This document shows, piece by piece, positions 31,431 to 42,650 of a DNA stretch of 64,000 bases; position 1 is the stretch's first letter, and each line of letters opens with the position of its first letter. The notes beneath the pieces were generated by a model that made no database searches, was not told where the DNA came from, and worked only from the letters and a program-made list of their open reading frames with translations. This DNA comes from Tupaia tana (taxonomy: Eukaryota; Chordata; Mammalia; Scandentia; Tupaiidae): positions 5,922,920 to 5,986,919 of the forward strand of contig JAKSZU010000018.1 of the NCBI GenBank assembly GCA_026018925.1. Reading direction: 5' to 3'. The translations under genes were made by a program, and so were the position numbers.

Positions 31431-31879
31431 TTTACAACTAATTACAATTACAAATTCGGTTTGTCAGTTTTACTGGCCACATCGCAGTGCTCAGTAGCCA
31501 CGTGCGCCAGTGGCTACTACAGCCCTAGCGGTTACTAAGTTTAATCCCATCACAGTCTAGCTTCAAATACACCATGGCATTTCATTAATGATGGCGTGTT
31601 CCTACAACACCACAGCTCCATTTCTTCCTTGCCACCCTTGGTGTTTGGTTGCATCTTTTTCTTCCACTTATATTAGAGCCCCAACAACACATGGTTATTA
31701 TTTTTGCTTGAAACATCCAATAGTCTTTTAAAGTTTAGCGATGCATTTAGTAAGCATAAAAATAATTCTAAAACTTGGATTTTAGGTTTGCCTACATATT
31801 TACCCCTTGTGGGGCTCTCCAGTCTAGATTGTAGACCTGAGTTCCCATCTGGTATCATTTCCCTTCAGCTGAAGAACTT
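31431..31879. other. Unassigned sequence between Alu-like SINE and L1
   Basis: The text 'tactggccacatcgcagtgc' and 'agtagccacgtgcgccag' at 31470-31515 looks like a separate small repeat ('catagtgctcagtagcca..tggctactgta'), i.e. a hAT-type or L1-like fragment. The rest is unassigned. Confidence 0.35.
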
Positions 31880-32312
31880 CTTTTAGCATTGCTTGTAGTG
31901 CAAATCTGCTGGCAATACGTACTTTCAGCTTTCTTTCATTTAAAAATGTCTCTAATTTGACTTCATTTTGTAAGTATATTGATGCTGGATATAGAATTCC
32001 ATATTGAGAACTGTGTCTCTCTCAGTCCTTGAAAGATGCCATTCCATTGTCTGGGGTCTCCATCGTTTCTGATGAGACATCAGCACCCATTCTTATACTG
32101 TTCCCCTGTATCTAACATGCATTTCTTTTTCCTCTCACTGATTTTAATATTTCCTCTTTAGCTTTCATTTTTATTTGGTTGCATATAATGTCTTGGATGG
32201 GGTTTGTGGGCTTTTAGATCTTACTAGAGCTCTCTGAGCTTTTCTTGTAGCAATGAGTTACTATTTTTGATCCAATTTTGAAAATTTCACACTGTATTTT
32301 TTTCACATTCAA

Positions 32313-32431
32313 AGGATCATCAAAAAGTTTATGGAAAATGCATATTATGAAGAAACTCTGCATGTATTTCAAAACTTTTAGCACCGAAATTTATACTCTA
32401 ATTCCATTTTTCCCCAGACTTTCTGAGGTCC
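32313..32431. mobile_element. Short inverted-repeat DNA element (~119 bp)
   Basis: Its left end is 'aggatcatcaaaaagtttat' and its right end, read in reverse, 'aggacctcagaaagtctggg'. The interior 'tgcatgtatttcaaaacttt' and 'ataattccattttt'-type text match the element at 30703. It interrupts the antisense L1, so it is younger than that L1. Confidence 0.6.
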
Positions 32432-32874
32432 TCACATATTTATCTCCCTTTCTTTCCTTTTTTGTCTGCTACTCTAAAACACTTTGCTTCACCATTTGAT
32501 ACTGTCATTGCATTTCTGTTAGATTTTCATCTTTCTTTTTTCAATTCCCTTTTTTTTTCTTTTTCAGTTTGCATGATTTCAATAGACTTGTTTTCAGGTT
32601 TAGTGCTTTCTTCTGTTGTATCCAATCTGTTGCAAACTCATCCAGAGAAATTTTTGTTATAAATATTGCATTTTCCAATTTTAGGATTTCCATTTTATTC
32701 TTTTTTATAGGTCCCAAATTTCTTCTGAAATTCTCCATCTCTTTACTCATTAAATTACTCATTTTTATGTATTTTAAAAACATTTTCCTATTACTATTTC
32801 AAAAGCTCTTACCTGAATATTATAATACCTGAATTTACCTCTGGATCTCTTTCAATTAACTCACATTTTTCTTT

Positions 32875-33112
32875 TATTTCTTTTTTTATTTTTAGGTTTT
32901 TACCATAGGGTGGATACACTCATCAGAAAGAAACAGAAAGAGGAAAGAGAGAAAGTGAGAATCAGTGCCCTCTACCAGGAGGATGGCCATGTTGGGGCAC
33001 ATATGCACATGTGCCCAGTGTGATTTTTTCAAGCTGTGGGATCCAGGACTCAGACTATGATATACCATGTAGGAAACCAGCACCTTAACCACCACACCAC
33101 CTACTGGTCCTG
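32875..33112 (-). mobile_element. tRNA-headed SINE, older, inside L1
   Basis: The minus strand has 'ccagtaggtggtgtggttaa'-type box A text, a decayed box B and body. The flanking 'aactcacatttttctttta' and 'aactcacacttttctatt' are its TSD. CpGs have been lost. Confidence 0.83.
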
Positions 33113-33354
33113 AACTCACACTTTTCTATTGTTTTGCAAATCTCCTGATTTTTTACTACATGTTAGATTTATGTTCAGGAATGGCTCCTCCCTCTGAAGT
33201 TCTTTTAGATTTCCTTGTGCCCATAGCTCTTTGAGGGCTATAAAGGAAAGTATGATTTTGTTGTGACTTACAGTTATGTTGTTAGGGGTAAAGGTCTTTC
33301 ACAGCTTCTTATACCTTAGCCAGAAGGAATACCTCATCCAGATTTTCTTGCATA

Positions 33355-33790
33355 ATTAACATTCCATAAACCTAGATGCTTAAAACAACAATCACCTGTT
33401 AAGCTCACATTTCAGTGGGTTGACAGTTTGTCTTGGGTGGGCTGGATTTTTGTTTATTTGCTTTTGTTTTTGTTTTGCTTTGTTTTTTTCTGTTCTCAGA
33501 TGGAGCCGCTGTGGCCAGCTACTGCTCAGCTTGGAGGGTCTGCTTCTGTGTTGACTGCCCATCAGCAAGCACAACAGGAGCCTGAATGACCTGCATCCCA
33601 GCCTCCAGAAAGAAGGCTCAGATTTGCTCCCATGCTAACAAGGCAGAACAGTTAGCCAAAGCATGAAGATTTATCAAGGCTTATGTGCAAAACGCACATT
33701 ATCACATCTACCACATTCTATTGACCAAACAAGTCATGAGATCAGCCTAGATTCAAAAGATCTGAATTTCACCTTTAACTTCAAAGCCAC
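33355..33790 (+). mobile_element. Unclassified ancient dispersed repeat, copy 1
   Basis: 'aaacctagatgcttaaaaca', 'acatttcagtgggttgacag', 'ctaccacattctattgacc' and 'gtcatgagatcagcctagat' follow the same order as the element at 57865-58235 ('gtctagtggcctaagtcta', 'ccacattgtataggtcaaag', 'agatcagcccagatcccaag'). Length and layout suggest an old LTR or DNA element. Name not known to me. Confidence 0.55.
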
Positions 33791-34215
33791 ATTAGCAAGG
33801 ACATACATCATGGAAAGGTTGAGAATTGCAACTATTTTTGCAATTTACCAAATTGCAAAATACAGTATAATAGTTTCTTTTCTAAATTATTTTTTTTTCA
33901 TTTCATTATTCAAATTATCATTTCCAAAAGATTAAAATCTACATTTTTTCATGTTTACTAAAAAATCATGCACTATATTTAGTAAAAGCTAAATATGTTC
34001 AGTCCACAAACACCAATAATGTGGGATGATCGTACGATGATTTCAGGGAGCTAGAGAGAGGGTCTGTTCTACTCTAACCCTCTGATTCTGTACTTGAAAC
34101 AGGGTTTTGGGTTGAGGAGGTATGGTAATAGTAAGAATAGCATTGTTGATCTGAGGCATTTCAGGAAGAAAAAAGTATTTGGGCCAGGGCTTGACATGAC
34201 ATCATAATAGAGATG
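33791..34215. other. AT-rich unique sequence
   Basis: No gene. 33880-33990 is particularly AT-rich. Confidence 0.35.
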
Positions 34216-34217
34216 GT

Positions 34218-34455
34218 TGAAGGCCCAGCAGATGGCATAATGGTTACATTGCTGGACTCCCATGTGGTCAGCTGCAATTAGAACCCAGGACTCAGCAGCT
34301 TGAACTCATGCTGGGCACGTGTGCGTGAGTGCCCAAATTCCAAGAGGAGAATGGAGGAGAAGAGACTGTGACATGGCCATCCTCCCTGGGGGGTGATTTC
34401 TTACTTTCTGTCTCTCTGTCTCTCTAGTGAGCATACATGCCCTATAGCAAAAATA

Positions 34456-34487
<32 letters not shown>
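34218..34487 (+). mobile_element. tRNA-headed SINE
   Basis: 'ggcccagcagatggcataat', 'aattagaacccaggactcag' (box B decayed), 'gagaatggaggagaagagac', 'ctggggggtgatttcttac', CT tract, 'gccctatagcaaaaatatc' and an A tail of about 26. It is CpG-poor, so of middle age. Confidence 0.9.
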
Positions 34488-34488
<1 letters not shown>

Positions 34489-34629
34489 AGGAGGGGATTG
34501 AAAAAATCAGCTATTTATCTTGGAGAAGAGAATCTGAAATGAAGACAAGACAGACAGGTTCAACTATGTGGAGATCTGTTTGGTTTAATCTTTTTATTAA
34601 AAAATCTGGACTGAGAGATCATTTTTACC

Positions 34630-35850
34630 TTATTTATTTTTAATTGAGATATAACTGATCTCTCATAAAATTAACCATCTGAAAGTGTACGATTAAGTGT
34701 TAGTTTTATAATTTTCCACAAAGTTGTACAACAATCACAGCTATCTAATTCCAGAATATGATCACTCCAAAAAGAAACCGCATGTCCGTTGGCAGTCACT
34801 CCCCAGTTCTCCCTCACTGTGGTCCTTGGGAACTTGGTCAGCAGTCTGTATCTACACATTCGCCTCTGCTGGCCTTCTGACATTGAGGGATCATACAAGA
34901 CCGGCGTCTATCACTTAGCGTAATGGGTTTTAAAATATTTTATTGACATGCAATAACTGTACATATTTGTGGGGTACAGCGTGATTTTATGGTACAGGAA
35001 CAGAATGTGTAGTGCCTCACCCAGGGTAATTAGCACACCCATCATCTCTACCATTTGTCATTACCGTGTTGGGAACATTCAAAATCCTCTCTTTTAGTTA
35101 CTTCAAGACACACAGCAAGTCATTACCATCTATTAATATACTCTCCCACTGTATTTTACAACACTAAAAATTGCCCCTCCTCTCTATCTACATTTTATTT
35201 CCATCAATCAATATTTTTCTATCCACCCCACCCCCAGCCTTTCTAGCCTCCTGCAGTCATTCTTCATTCCTCTACCTCTATAAGGCCTCCCGGCTCCCCC
35301 CATTTCCATGTATGAGGGAGACCTTGGGGCATTTTGCTTCCTGTGTCTGACTTATTACACCTGACATAATGTCCTAATGTCCTCCAGGCTCACCCACTTA
35401 ACATCAAATGACAGGATTTTTATTCTTTTTAATGGCTGAGTAGTATTCCATTGTGCATGTGCAAGTGTGGGGAGGGGTATCACATTCTCTCTATCCATTC
35501 TTCGTGGATGGGTACTTAGGGTGCTTCCAAACCTTGGCTGCTGTGAATAGTGACAGTATATTGTGGTACAGGAACCTCGGAAACACAGCATGATGTTTTA
35601 AAGAGTTATTGCTGCTGTATCTATTGTGTGTACCAATACTTCATTCCTTTCGATGGCTAAATATTCTATTGTATTTAATATCTTTTTTAATCCATTCATC
35701 TGTGATGGACATTTGGGTTTTTTCCTATTTTGGCTTCTATAAATAATGCTGCTGTGAACATTTATGTAAGTTTTTGTGCAAATATAAGTTTTCAGTTTTC
35801 TTGGGCACATCCTCAGGAATGAGATTGATCGGTGATTTCAATTTACTCTC
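34630..35850 (-). mobile_element. Old L1 3' region, antisense, split by a younger L1
   Basis: Left part 34630-34924: 'ttaattgagatataactgat', 'acaaagttgtacaacaatca', 'tcactccaaaaagaaacc', ending 'tatcacttagcgtaatg'. Right part 35598-35850: 'gtaccaatacttcattcctt', 'aatccattcatctgtgatgg', 'acatttgggttttttcc', 'aataatgctgctgtgaac'. These are consecutive segments of the same antisense L1, interrupted by the element at 34925-35597. Confidence 0.85.
34925..35597 (-). mobile_element. Younger L1 3' UTR plus ORF2 end, antisense
   Basis: 'attttattgacatgcaataa', 'acatatttgtggggtacagc', 'aggctcacccacttaac' and 'ggctgagtagtattccattg' match antisense L1 3' UTR and ORF2 end. The flanks share 'gttttaaa' (34928-34935 region and 35601-35608 region), consistent with a short TSD at an L1 endonuclease-type TTTTAA site. 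It lies inside the older L1. Confidence 0.85.
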
Positions 35851-35984
35851 AAAGGTAGAGCCAGTGCTGAGAGCAAAGAATTTTCTATCAAAGGAAACTA
35901 TGTTTACAATGGAATAAGCTCCACTGAGAGTTAACTAAGAGAAGCTAGAAGAGATTCTTGGCAGGATATGGGGTGTCAGACTAG

Positions 35985-36220
35985 CAAGAGGCAGGAGTAC
36001 AGGGTTTAGGAGCAAATATTCTAGAGTTAAACTGCTTGAGTTCAAATTTCACTTCTGCTTACAGTGTGAACATGGGCAAACCACTTAACCTGGCTTAGCG
36101 TCTCAATTTTCTCATTTTTAAACTAAAAGCACCTGCCTCCCTGGTATTAAATTATGTAGTAGGTACAAAGCTATGGCATAGAGTAAAAGTCAAACAATAG
36201 AAGCTACTGTTATTATTATT
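35985..36220 (+). mobile_element. MIR SINE, sense
   Basis: 'aaactgcttgagttcaaatt' (box B), 'gggcaaaccacttaacctgg', 'tctcaattttctcattttta' and a decayed end with 'gctactgttattattatt' follow MIR order. Confidence 0.85.
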
Positions 36221-36730
36221 AGCATGGGACCTGAGGTTTAGGAATCCTTTTTTAATATAGAAATCAGATATCCTCTAATCATTCTATTCGTCTATTCACT
36301 CACAATCTTTCTTAATGCCTTAATGGTTTTCTTCCAAAAACAGTTTTATAAGACATAAATAGCTTTGAAATCATCTGGAAACTAACCCAAACTCTACACC
36401 ATTCCAAAGAAAATGAGTTTGAGTTCAGATTCAAGGTGTGAATTGAAGGTTGAGTGTGTAGCCAACATTTAATTCTTTGAGGGAGATCCACATTCATTTA
36501 AGTTGGCAAGGTAGTTTCTAGACCACATGACTTTCCAACTCACGAAAGACTCCAGGCCCTAGAAGCACAGTCTGCAAGCCTGAACCTTTGAGGCCCTTTA
36601 CTTACATCCTCCAGGGAAGCTATGATCAGTTTCTCTATGAGCCACCCACACTGTACAAGACATTTAGCACAGACCTATAAACAGGCTGGAAGGAATTTTG
36701 ACCATGCACAAGTAGAAAGGCTTATAAGAC
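36221..36730. other. Unique sequence
   Basis: No gene or repeat is recognised. Confidence 0.35.
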
Positions 36731-36734
36731 AAGC

Positions 36735-36994
36735 TTCTTGGTCCAGCTAGTGGTATACTGATTAAGGCAGCTAGATCCCACATGATTAACTGGGCATTAA
36801 ATTCTAAACCCAGTGGCTTGGGTACAGACACATGTGTGTGTACCCAAAATCCCAAAAGGAGAAATGAAGGAGACAGAACTGTGGCATGACCATCCCCCAT
36901 TAAGGGGGTGGGGGTTCTCTCTCTCTCCCCCCCCCCCCCCCCCCAATAAGCACACATGCCCCTGGCAACGATTTAAGGGGAAAAAAAAAAAAAA
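36735..36994 (+). mobile_element. tRNA-headed SINE, older subfamily, C18 run
   Basis: The head is 'ggtatactgattaaggcagc' with 'cattaaattctaaacccagt' for a decayed box B. The CT tract has changed to a C18 run (36927-36944). It ends in an A16 tail. The flanks 'aagcttct' at 36731-36738 and 36995-37002 fit a short TSD. Confidence 0.85.
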
Positions 36995-37134
36995 AAGCTT
37001 CTCAGCCCTGAGTGCACAAGGAAGTCTAGTCTGTCAAGCAAAAGCTTACAAGAGAGTTTGAGGGAAAAAACAGAGTTCATCTCAAGTTCCTGTGGGTTTG
37101 GTTTGTCTCCTACACTATACTCTTAAGTCCTTAC

Positions 37135-37290
37135 TACTCAAGCACAGTATGTAACCTGGAAGCTTGTTGGAAATGCAATTTCAAGGCCCTTCCCGAGATC
37201 TTCTACATCAGACCCTGCATTTTTATCAAGATCCCGAAGTGACCAGTATGCACAGTAAAGCTCAAAAAGCATTGGTCAAAACTACTTGAA
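37135..37290. mobile_element. hAT-Charlie-type fragment (MER5/MER20-like)
   Basis: 'ggaagcttgttggaaatgca', 'atcagaccctgcatttttat' and 'gaccagtatgcacagtaaag' resemble the hAT-Charlie non-autonomous core. Confidence 0.6.
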
Positions 37291-37499
37291 TAGCAACTCT
37301 ACCTCTGAGAATCACCATGCAATGTTTTTCATTCTTACAGCACTTTGCAAGTTATAGAGAATTAAAGCACAGGGCCCCAGAGGACAAGAAAGGGTGCCCT
37401 TTGCTCTTTGTTTAGGGCCTAGGACAGTGTTCAAGACAGAATTGGCTCTAGAATATTGGATGAATAAAGTGTGAGCCCAACCCAAAAGAGGTGCCTGAG

Positions 37500-37630
37500 G
37501 TGGTGAAGGGGAAGGGTTAATATTTGTTGTACACCTGTTCTGTGCCATATGCTATCACTCTAGAAGTAATGTATTTTAGTTCCGTTTACAATGAGGGAGA
37601 TCGGTTCAGAGAGGACAACTAGTCGACCCG
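37500..37630 (-). mobile_element. MIR SINE fragment, antisense
   Basis: 'acacctgttctgtgccatat', 'ttccgtttacaatgaggga' and 'ttcagagaggacaactagtc' follow antisense MIR order. Confidence 0.65.
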
Positions 37631-37834
37631 AAGTCAAAGGACCCATAAACAGTAAAGACATGATCAAACAGAAGATGACACAGTTAATAGCACAAGGTAC
37701 ACTGAGGACTTTAAAACCAGGTCCATCCGGCTCCAGAATTCTGTTCAAAACTGTGTACCACCAAATGAACAGTTCACCAAATGGATTAATGGGCATCATG
37801 AGGTCACCGACATAATGCCAACATTTCTTTAGTC

Positions 37835-38057
37835 AACAAAACAAACGAGAGAGAGAAAGCACCCCCAGTTGGAGTGTGGTCACACTGCGACCATTTTCTC
37901 TCCATTTCTCCATCCCATCAGGATTTGAGGCACACATGTGCATACACCGGGCATGTTTTTCAAGCCATTGTAGCCAAGACCTGAACCACAACCAGTCATG
38001 TGGGATCAAGCTCCCCCTGCACAGGGTTTTAACTGCTGCACTACAGGGCTGGCCCAA
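37835..38057 (-). mobile_element. tRNA-headed SINE, older subfamily
   Basis: The minus strand has 'gtagtgcagcagttaaaacc', 'ggttgtggttcaggtcttgg' and 'ggcttgaaaaacatgcccgg', body and a decayed CT tract. The T tail is absent. Confidence 0.8.
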
Positions 38058-38059
38058 CA

Positions 38060-38290
38060 AACCTACTATTTACCAGACACTAATTCTGGACACTTTATGT
38101 GTTTCAATTGGCTCAAATTCTGTAACAGTCCCACAAGAAGTTTCTATTATTATGTCCATTTTCCAAGTGGGCAAATGGCAGCACAGAGAGCTCGGTACCA
38201 GTCCCAGTTGGCCCAGCTAGTAACTGGCAAAGCTGCCTACCAAGTCTCTATTTCCCCTGATGTTACCCATTACCTTCCATGTCAAGTGCG
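38060..38290 (-). mobile_element. MIR SINE, antisense
   Basis: 'accagacactaattctggac', 'tattatgtccattttccaag' and 'cagcacagagagctcggta' with 'ggcccagctagtaactggc' are antisense MIR landmarks. Confidence 0.82.
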
Positions 38291-39045
38291 AAATCTCCTT
38301 GATGGGAAGAGAGTTCCTACATCCCAGACATCAGGGAAGCAGGCTGAATCCCAAACAGGAAATTCCACAGTATGCTAAGACTCAAAGCCATAGGTGTAAG
38401 GAAAATATTCTCCATTTGAAAGAAGCCCAAAGGTATTCTCCTGCCATGGGAGTATCCTGCCCTTGTTTTGGCTGGTACTCCTGCTTTATCCTGCTCCTCC
38501 TCTCTCCCCTTGTTACTATTAGTTCATCTTGGAGTTTTACTTGTGTCTTCAATAGCTGTGAGATCATCCTGCCTACCTGGAAACCAACTGGCCCATACTT
38601 TGCTTCCAAACACGATTACTAATCCTGCTTCCCACGGAGTCGTAATAATATGCAACCTCTTCTTCCCAATTCACTGGGACCACAACTGCTGCTTCCGGTA
38701 TGAGGCATCACCCTTTGTTCAGCCTCCAGTCAGTCATACAAATAAACCAGAGTCCTTCCTCCAGTGGGTAGTGGGCTTCGGATTGTCTCTGAAAAGTGTT
38801 TGCTTTAGCATAGCCTAATTCAGTTAGCTCCCACCTCTTGCAGAAATGGCCTGAAGCTCTCCTCTTAAAAGGACCAAATGGCATATTTTTAAACAAAACA
38901 GTTGAAATTGCCTGCGTCCAGCATCTCTAAGTTATTTCTAAACATTTTAGGAGCTATCTATGCTTTCCTTTGAAATATATCTTCCATTTATATGACTGAG
39001 CTGGCTCACACCCCAACCCCGCTTATGGTTAGACCCAGTGATGCT
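38291..39045. other. Unique sequence
   Basis: No gene is supported. The plus frames of 116-120 codons (38260-38818) have no recognisable domain. Confidence 0.35.
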
Positions 39046-39049
39046 AAAA

Positions 39050-39240
39050 GGTTTTAATTATTTACTTTACATCAGTGGCCCTCACGATTTAGCATATGTT
39101 AAGATTCAAGTCAAGAGCACAACAAAATGAGCTTCTTGTGCCAGTTTGCGGTTTCTTCCCCTCGGTTTTGATGTCAGCAGATCTGGGGTAGGACAATTGA
39201 GGAATATGCATTTTTTAGGGAAAAATATCTTGACTGGAAC
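39050..39240. mobile_element. hAT-Charlie-type fragment, diverged
   Basis: 'tcagtggccctcacgattta' and 'agatctggggtaggacaatt', 'gaggaatatgcattttttag' resemble the non-autonomous hAT core. Weak. Confidence 0.4.
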
Positions 39241-39284
39241 ACACCTCTCACTCCCATTTATGCAGGTAATCCAGTGCTTTCACA

Positions 39285-39757
39285 AATATTAGAACAGGTT
39301 AAGGGAGTCTGTGGCTAGAGTTGAATCTGTGAACTTGGATGGGTAAAAATTTGCAATCGTGTTTTCAGTATCTTTTCTTTGAAATTTACCATTTCATTCA
39401 GTAATGAGCACATGCAATGAACCATAAATGTATTAGCAGTGTCTGTGACCTTGTCACCAATACAAATCACAGATATTTTTACATCAAACAGGTTTTGAAG
39501 GCATCTTAAAATACCTTTTACATTCACCAGTTCATCAAAACTGTGACTGTCATAAGATTTGTTGCTAGATCTTATCGATATATTCATTTACAAAGAATGC
39601 CACACATTTTTATTTAATATTCTGATAATTATAAGTTAATATAATCAGCTACCTTTGTAATTTAAAATTTTTTTAATTAAAAGCATTCTGAGAAGAGATT
39701 CATAGACTTCACCCAATTGCTTAAAGGTTAAAAAAAAGTTTAGGAACCACTCTTCAG
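39285..39757. mobile_element. Ancient hAT-type DNA transposon relic (~470 bp)
   Basis: 'gtctgtgaccttgtcaccaa', 'tacaaatcacagatattttt', 'gagaagagattcatagactt' and 'agtttaggaaccactc' match, from memory of consensus, an old hAT-superfamily element widespread in placental mammals. It has no open transposase. Confidence 0.7.
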
Positions 39758-40254
39758 AGGTCCTACCTTTGTTACCTCTAACTTCTGCTAACCCTAGGGT
39801 AAGGAGGAAAAGGATGACTGTATGACTACAGATAAATCAGTGGAATAGTCTGGGTTGAGCCAGTCAGATTCTCCTTCTTAAGAAATACCCTGCAGTCAAA
39901 GGGTGGAGGGCCAAGGGCTAGGAGGTCTGTAGAAGATGGACTACTGAGGATTCCATTGTAGGCCGCAGCCCTATACCAGTAGAGACAGTGAAGATACTAA
40001 GAGAGCTGGCCTGTGGAGAGAATTCAGCAGGGATAGTGCGGTAAACAGAAACTGACTCCATGAGCTCAGATACGATCCAACACAGAAAGACTGTTCCGTT
40101 GTCCCAAAGCCCAGCTATACTCCCTCCCTGGAGCTGCAAGAGAGTCAGTTCTCTCCTTATAATCCCTGGCCTTTCCTACTTAGCATTTTTCTGCCCCTTG
40201 TCCTCAAGGCCCTGACTGCAACTACATGTCTGCCCCTTATTCATTTCAGTGTCC
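39758..40254. other. Unique sequence
   Basis: No gene or repeat is recognised. Confidence 0.35.
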
Positions 40255-40495
40255 ATAGCATTGGCGCACACTATCACTTAGCTGCCTGGTGGCAAAGTCT
40301 GGATTGTCAGGCCAGACTTCCTGAATCTATCCACTTGCTGGTTGTAAGAAGGTGGGCAAACTGCCCAACCTTTCTGTGCCCTGTTGCCTCATCAGAAAAA
40401 CGAGGACAATAGCAGTAGCTACCTAAGATGAGCAGCAAATTAATTAATACATATCACATGTATGCCTGAGACAGAGTGCTCAGTAATTGTATGTG
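40255..40495 (+). mobile_element. MIR SINE, sense
   Basis: 'ttgtaagaaggtgggcaaac', 'gttgcctcatcagaaaaacg', 'gacaatagcagtagctacct' and 'gagtgctcagtaattgtatg' follow MIR order. Confidence 0.8.
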
Positions 40496-41524
40496 AGTTG
40501 ATGCTCATTGTTCCCAAGCCACAGGCCATGTCCACGATGCTCAGTGCTCCTTTTAGCACAGCTTTCATCAGAGTTTGCCATGATGGACAGGCTAAGGCTG
40601 GGACCAGCGACCTCCTAAGACTTTCTTCTCCATTGGCAACCTTCACCTGGTTCTTTGTGAAAGGCTTTCCTTACTAGTAATGCAAAGATTTCTCTTGGGG
40701 TCCTGCTCAATTATTAACGTGGATTATTTATTTGTGAGTTAATATTTCTGTGTGTGTGTGCCAAGGTTTATCTGCTTGCCTGGGCTAAAATACATTTCAT
40801 GTCACATCTCTACTAACTCCTGGTCAGATTGCTCAGGCCCATGCTGTGGTCAGCGACTCTCAACACAGCAGTGTATGACAGAGACAGGAACAGAGCAGCA
40901 GGCTCAGGCAGGGCACAGTTACAGACGCATCCCTGAACTAAATGCAGTGACTCTGAGACAGGATGGCTACCTCTTCAGGTTAACCATCCCACCATGTCTG
41001 TCACCTCTATGTGGTGACCTTTGATATTTTCTCTCCTATTAACAAACATCATCTAGCACCAGGCTCTGGGCACAAGCACACAGTGCAGCATGGCTACTTC
41101 CTGTATGCATTCTTACCTCCAGCCAGTAAAGATGTGGATGTACAGAGAGGGTTGCAAGGGTCCAATTTCAGATCTCAAGTCTCTTTGGCTTAACCTCTGT
41201 TCCTCTACCATTGATGTGGCTGTCAGGGAAGTCCCCTGAGGTCAATGAGGAATGCTAGAAAAGCTTATGTGAGGTTGTTTTTTGACCATCAGGCAATTTT
41301 ATTGCTGCCTTGGGGATTACGTTTTTTAAAACAATGATGATAAGAAAATAAAAATTTCCCAAGTTCAATTAGACCAAACTCATCCAACCAAAGATGATGA
41401 ATAATACAATCAAGACAAACACTGGTCTAATTCTTAAAGTTGTCTTCAGACAAATATTTTGAAATCTCCTTATCCCCTTATTATGCCCCTTAATCATGCT
41501 AATGCTGGAAAAGTTATTAGAATT
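40496..41524. other. Unique sequence
   Basis: No gene or repeat is recognised; several short frames only. Confidence 0.35.
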
Positions 41525-41725
41525 ACAACAATAACAACATTAATAAGAGTGAGCATTTAATGAATGGTAGCTATGTGCTAGACATTTTTCTTAAGTATGT
41601 TCCATGTGTTAATTCATTTCATTTTCATAAAAGTGAAGTAGGTACTATCATTATCTCAACTGACAAATAGGCACAGAGAGGTTAAGGGACTTGCCTAAAG
41701 CTACCCTGGCATTGCTAGAACTTTT
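41525..41725 (-). mobile_element. MIR SINE, antisense
   Basis: 'gagcatttaatgaatggta', 'tcatttcattttcataaaag', 'ggtactatcattatctcaac' and 'cacagagaggttaagggact' are the antisense landmarks, all in order. Confidence 0.9.
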
Positions 41726-42601
41726 GCCAGAAGTTGGACCCATTTTCTTAGGTATTCTGTGGAGAGGCTGAATGAAACCACTTACAACGCCCTTCCAGTT
41801 GTTCTCAAAGCACCTCTTCACCATTTTGTCTGCTTTCTCCTGCAGGCAGTGCTGATGGACTGTCCCGGACCTTCCACAGTCCTACCACCAAATTCCTGTG
41901 CACTGTGGCCATGTTTTTCTCCGAGACTAAGATTCCTGGTCTATAAAATCAAGGTGTTGAGCCAACTGATTACTATATTCTTGCCTGTTCTACTTTTGAG
42001 TTTTCAAAGGAAGAAAAAAACCTGAGCCAAAGCATAACTGATGACCACTGGGTGATGACTATGTGTGACAGGCAGGGTTCAAGTATCCATGATTTCACCA
42101 GAGTCAGGGCCAGCTAGTGACCAGAGCAGTGAGTTTCCCAGCTCTCGCCATCAAGAGAGCCAGTGAGCAGGCAGGCCTTTTGCTGTGCTGTATCTCTGAG
42201 TACGGCTTCCTTCCCCCTCCCTGCCCCGCTATCTCCTGGGCCTCCAGCTGGTCTACAGAGATGGTCCCATAGCCCACTTCGATATGCCCTGGGGAACTTG
42301 TTGAAGTCATGCCTAGACCCCACTCTTGACCAACTTCATCAGGATCCCTAGAAGTGACATCAGGATTTTCATGTTCAGTAAAATCCCTGAGTACTTTGAA
42401 AAACATACCAGAAGCCATGATATTAGGGATCTATGTCTGGAAGAGTTGACTAATCTCTTCTGCTTACTTAAGACTCGATTGTCACATGTGCCTGACCAGG
42501 AGAGAAGGTAAAATTTTGACATTTAATATCTATTCAACTCTTGGACACTATTATGTACAGACCATCGAGGATATCTCTGGATTTCTAAAATTAAAAGTTT
42601 C
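41726..42601. other. Unique sequence
   Basis: No gene is supported. Frames of 88-104 codons show no domain. Confidence 0.35.
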
Positions 42602-42646
<45 letters not shown>

Positions 42647-42650
42647 GTGT
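42602..42650. repeat. (TA)7(CA)14 compound microsatellite
   Basis: A TA run passes into a CA run and ends in 'gtgtgt'. It is a likely length-variable locus. Confidence 0.95.

Larger units (their letters stand above)
29790..33350 (-). mobile_element. Old L1 LINE sequence, antisense, with several insertions
   Basis: Pieces read as antisense old L1: 29790-30165 ('ctattttaaatggcatatat', 'ttaggtctcact'), 30415-30700 ('ttaatgcaattattggcaca', 'agctgttcctttgttcc'), 31880-32310 ('gcaaatctgctggcaatac', 'ccattccattgtctgggg'), 32432-32874 and 33113-33350. Interruptions are a SINE (30168-30412), a short ITR element (30703), an Alu-like SINE (31130), a second ITR element (32313) and a SINE (32875). There is no open ORF of useful length; one or several L1 copies may be involved. 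Confidence 0.6.
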
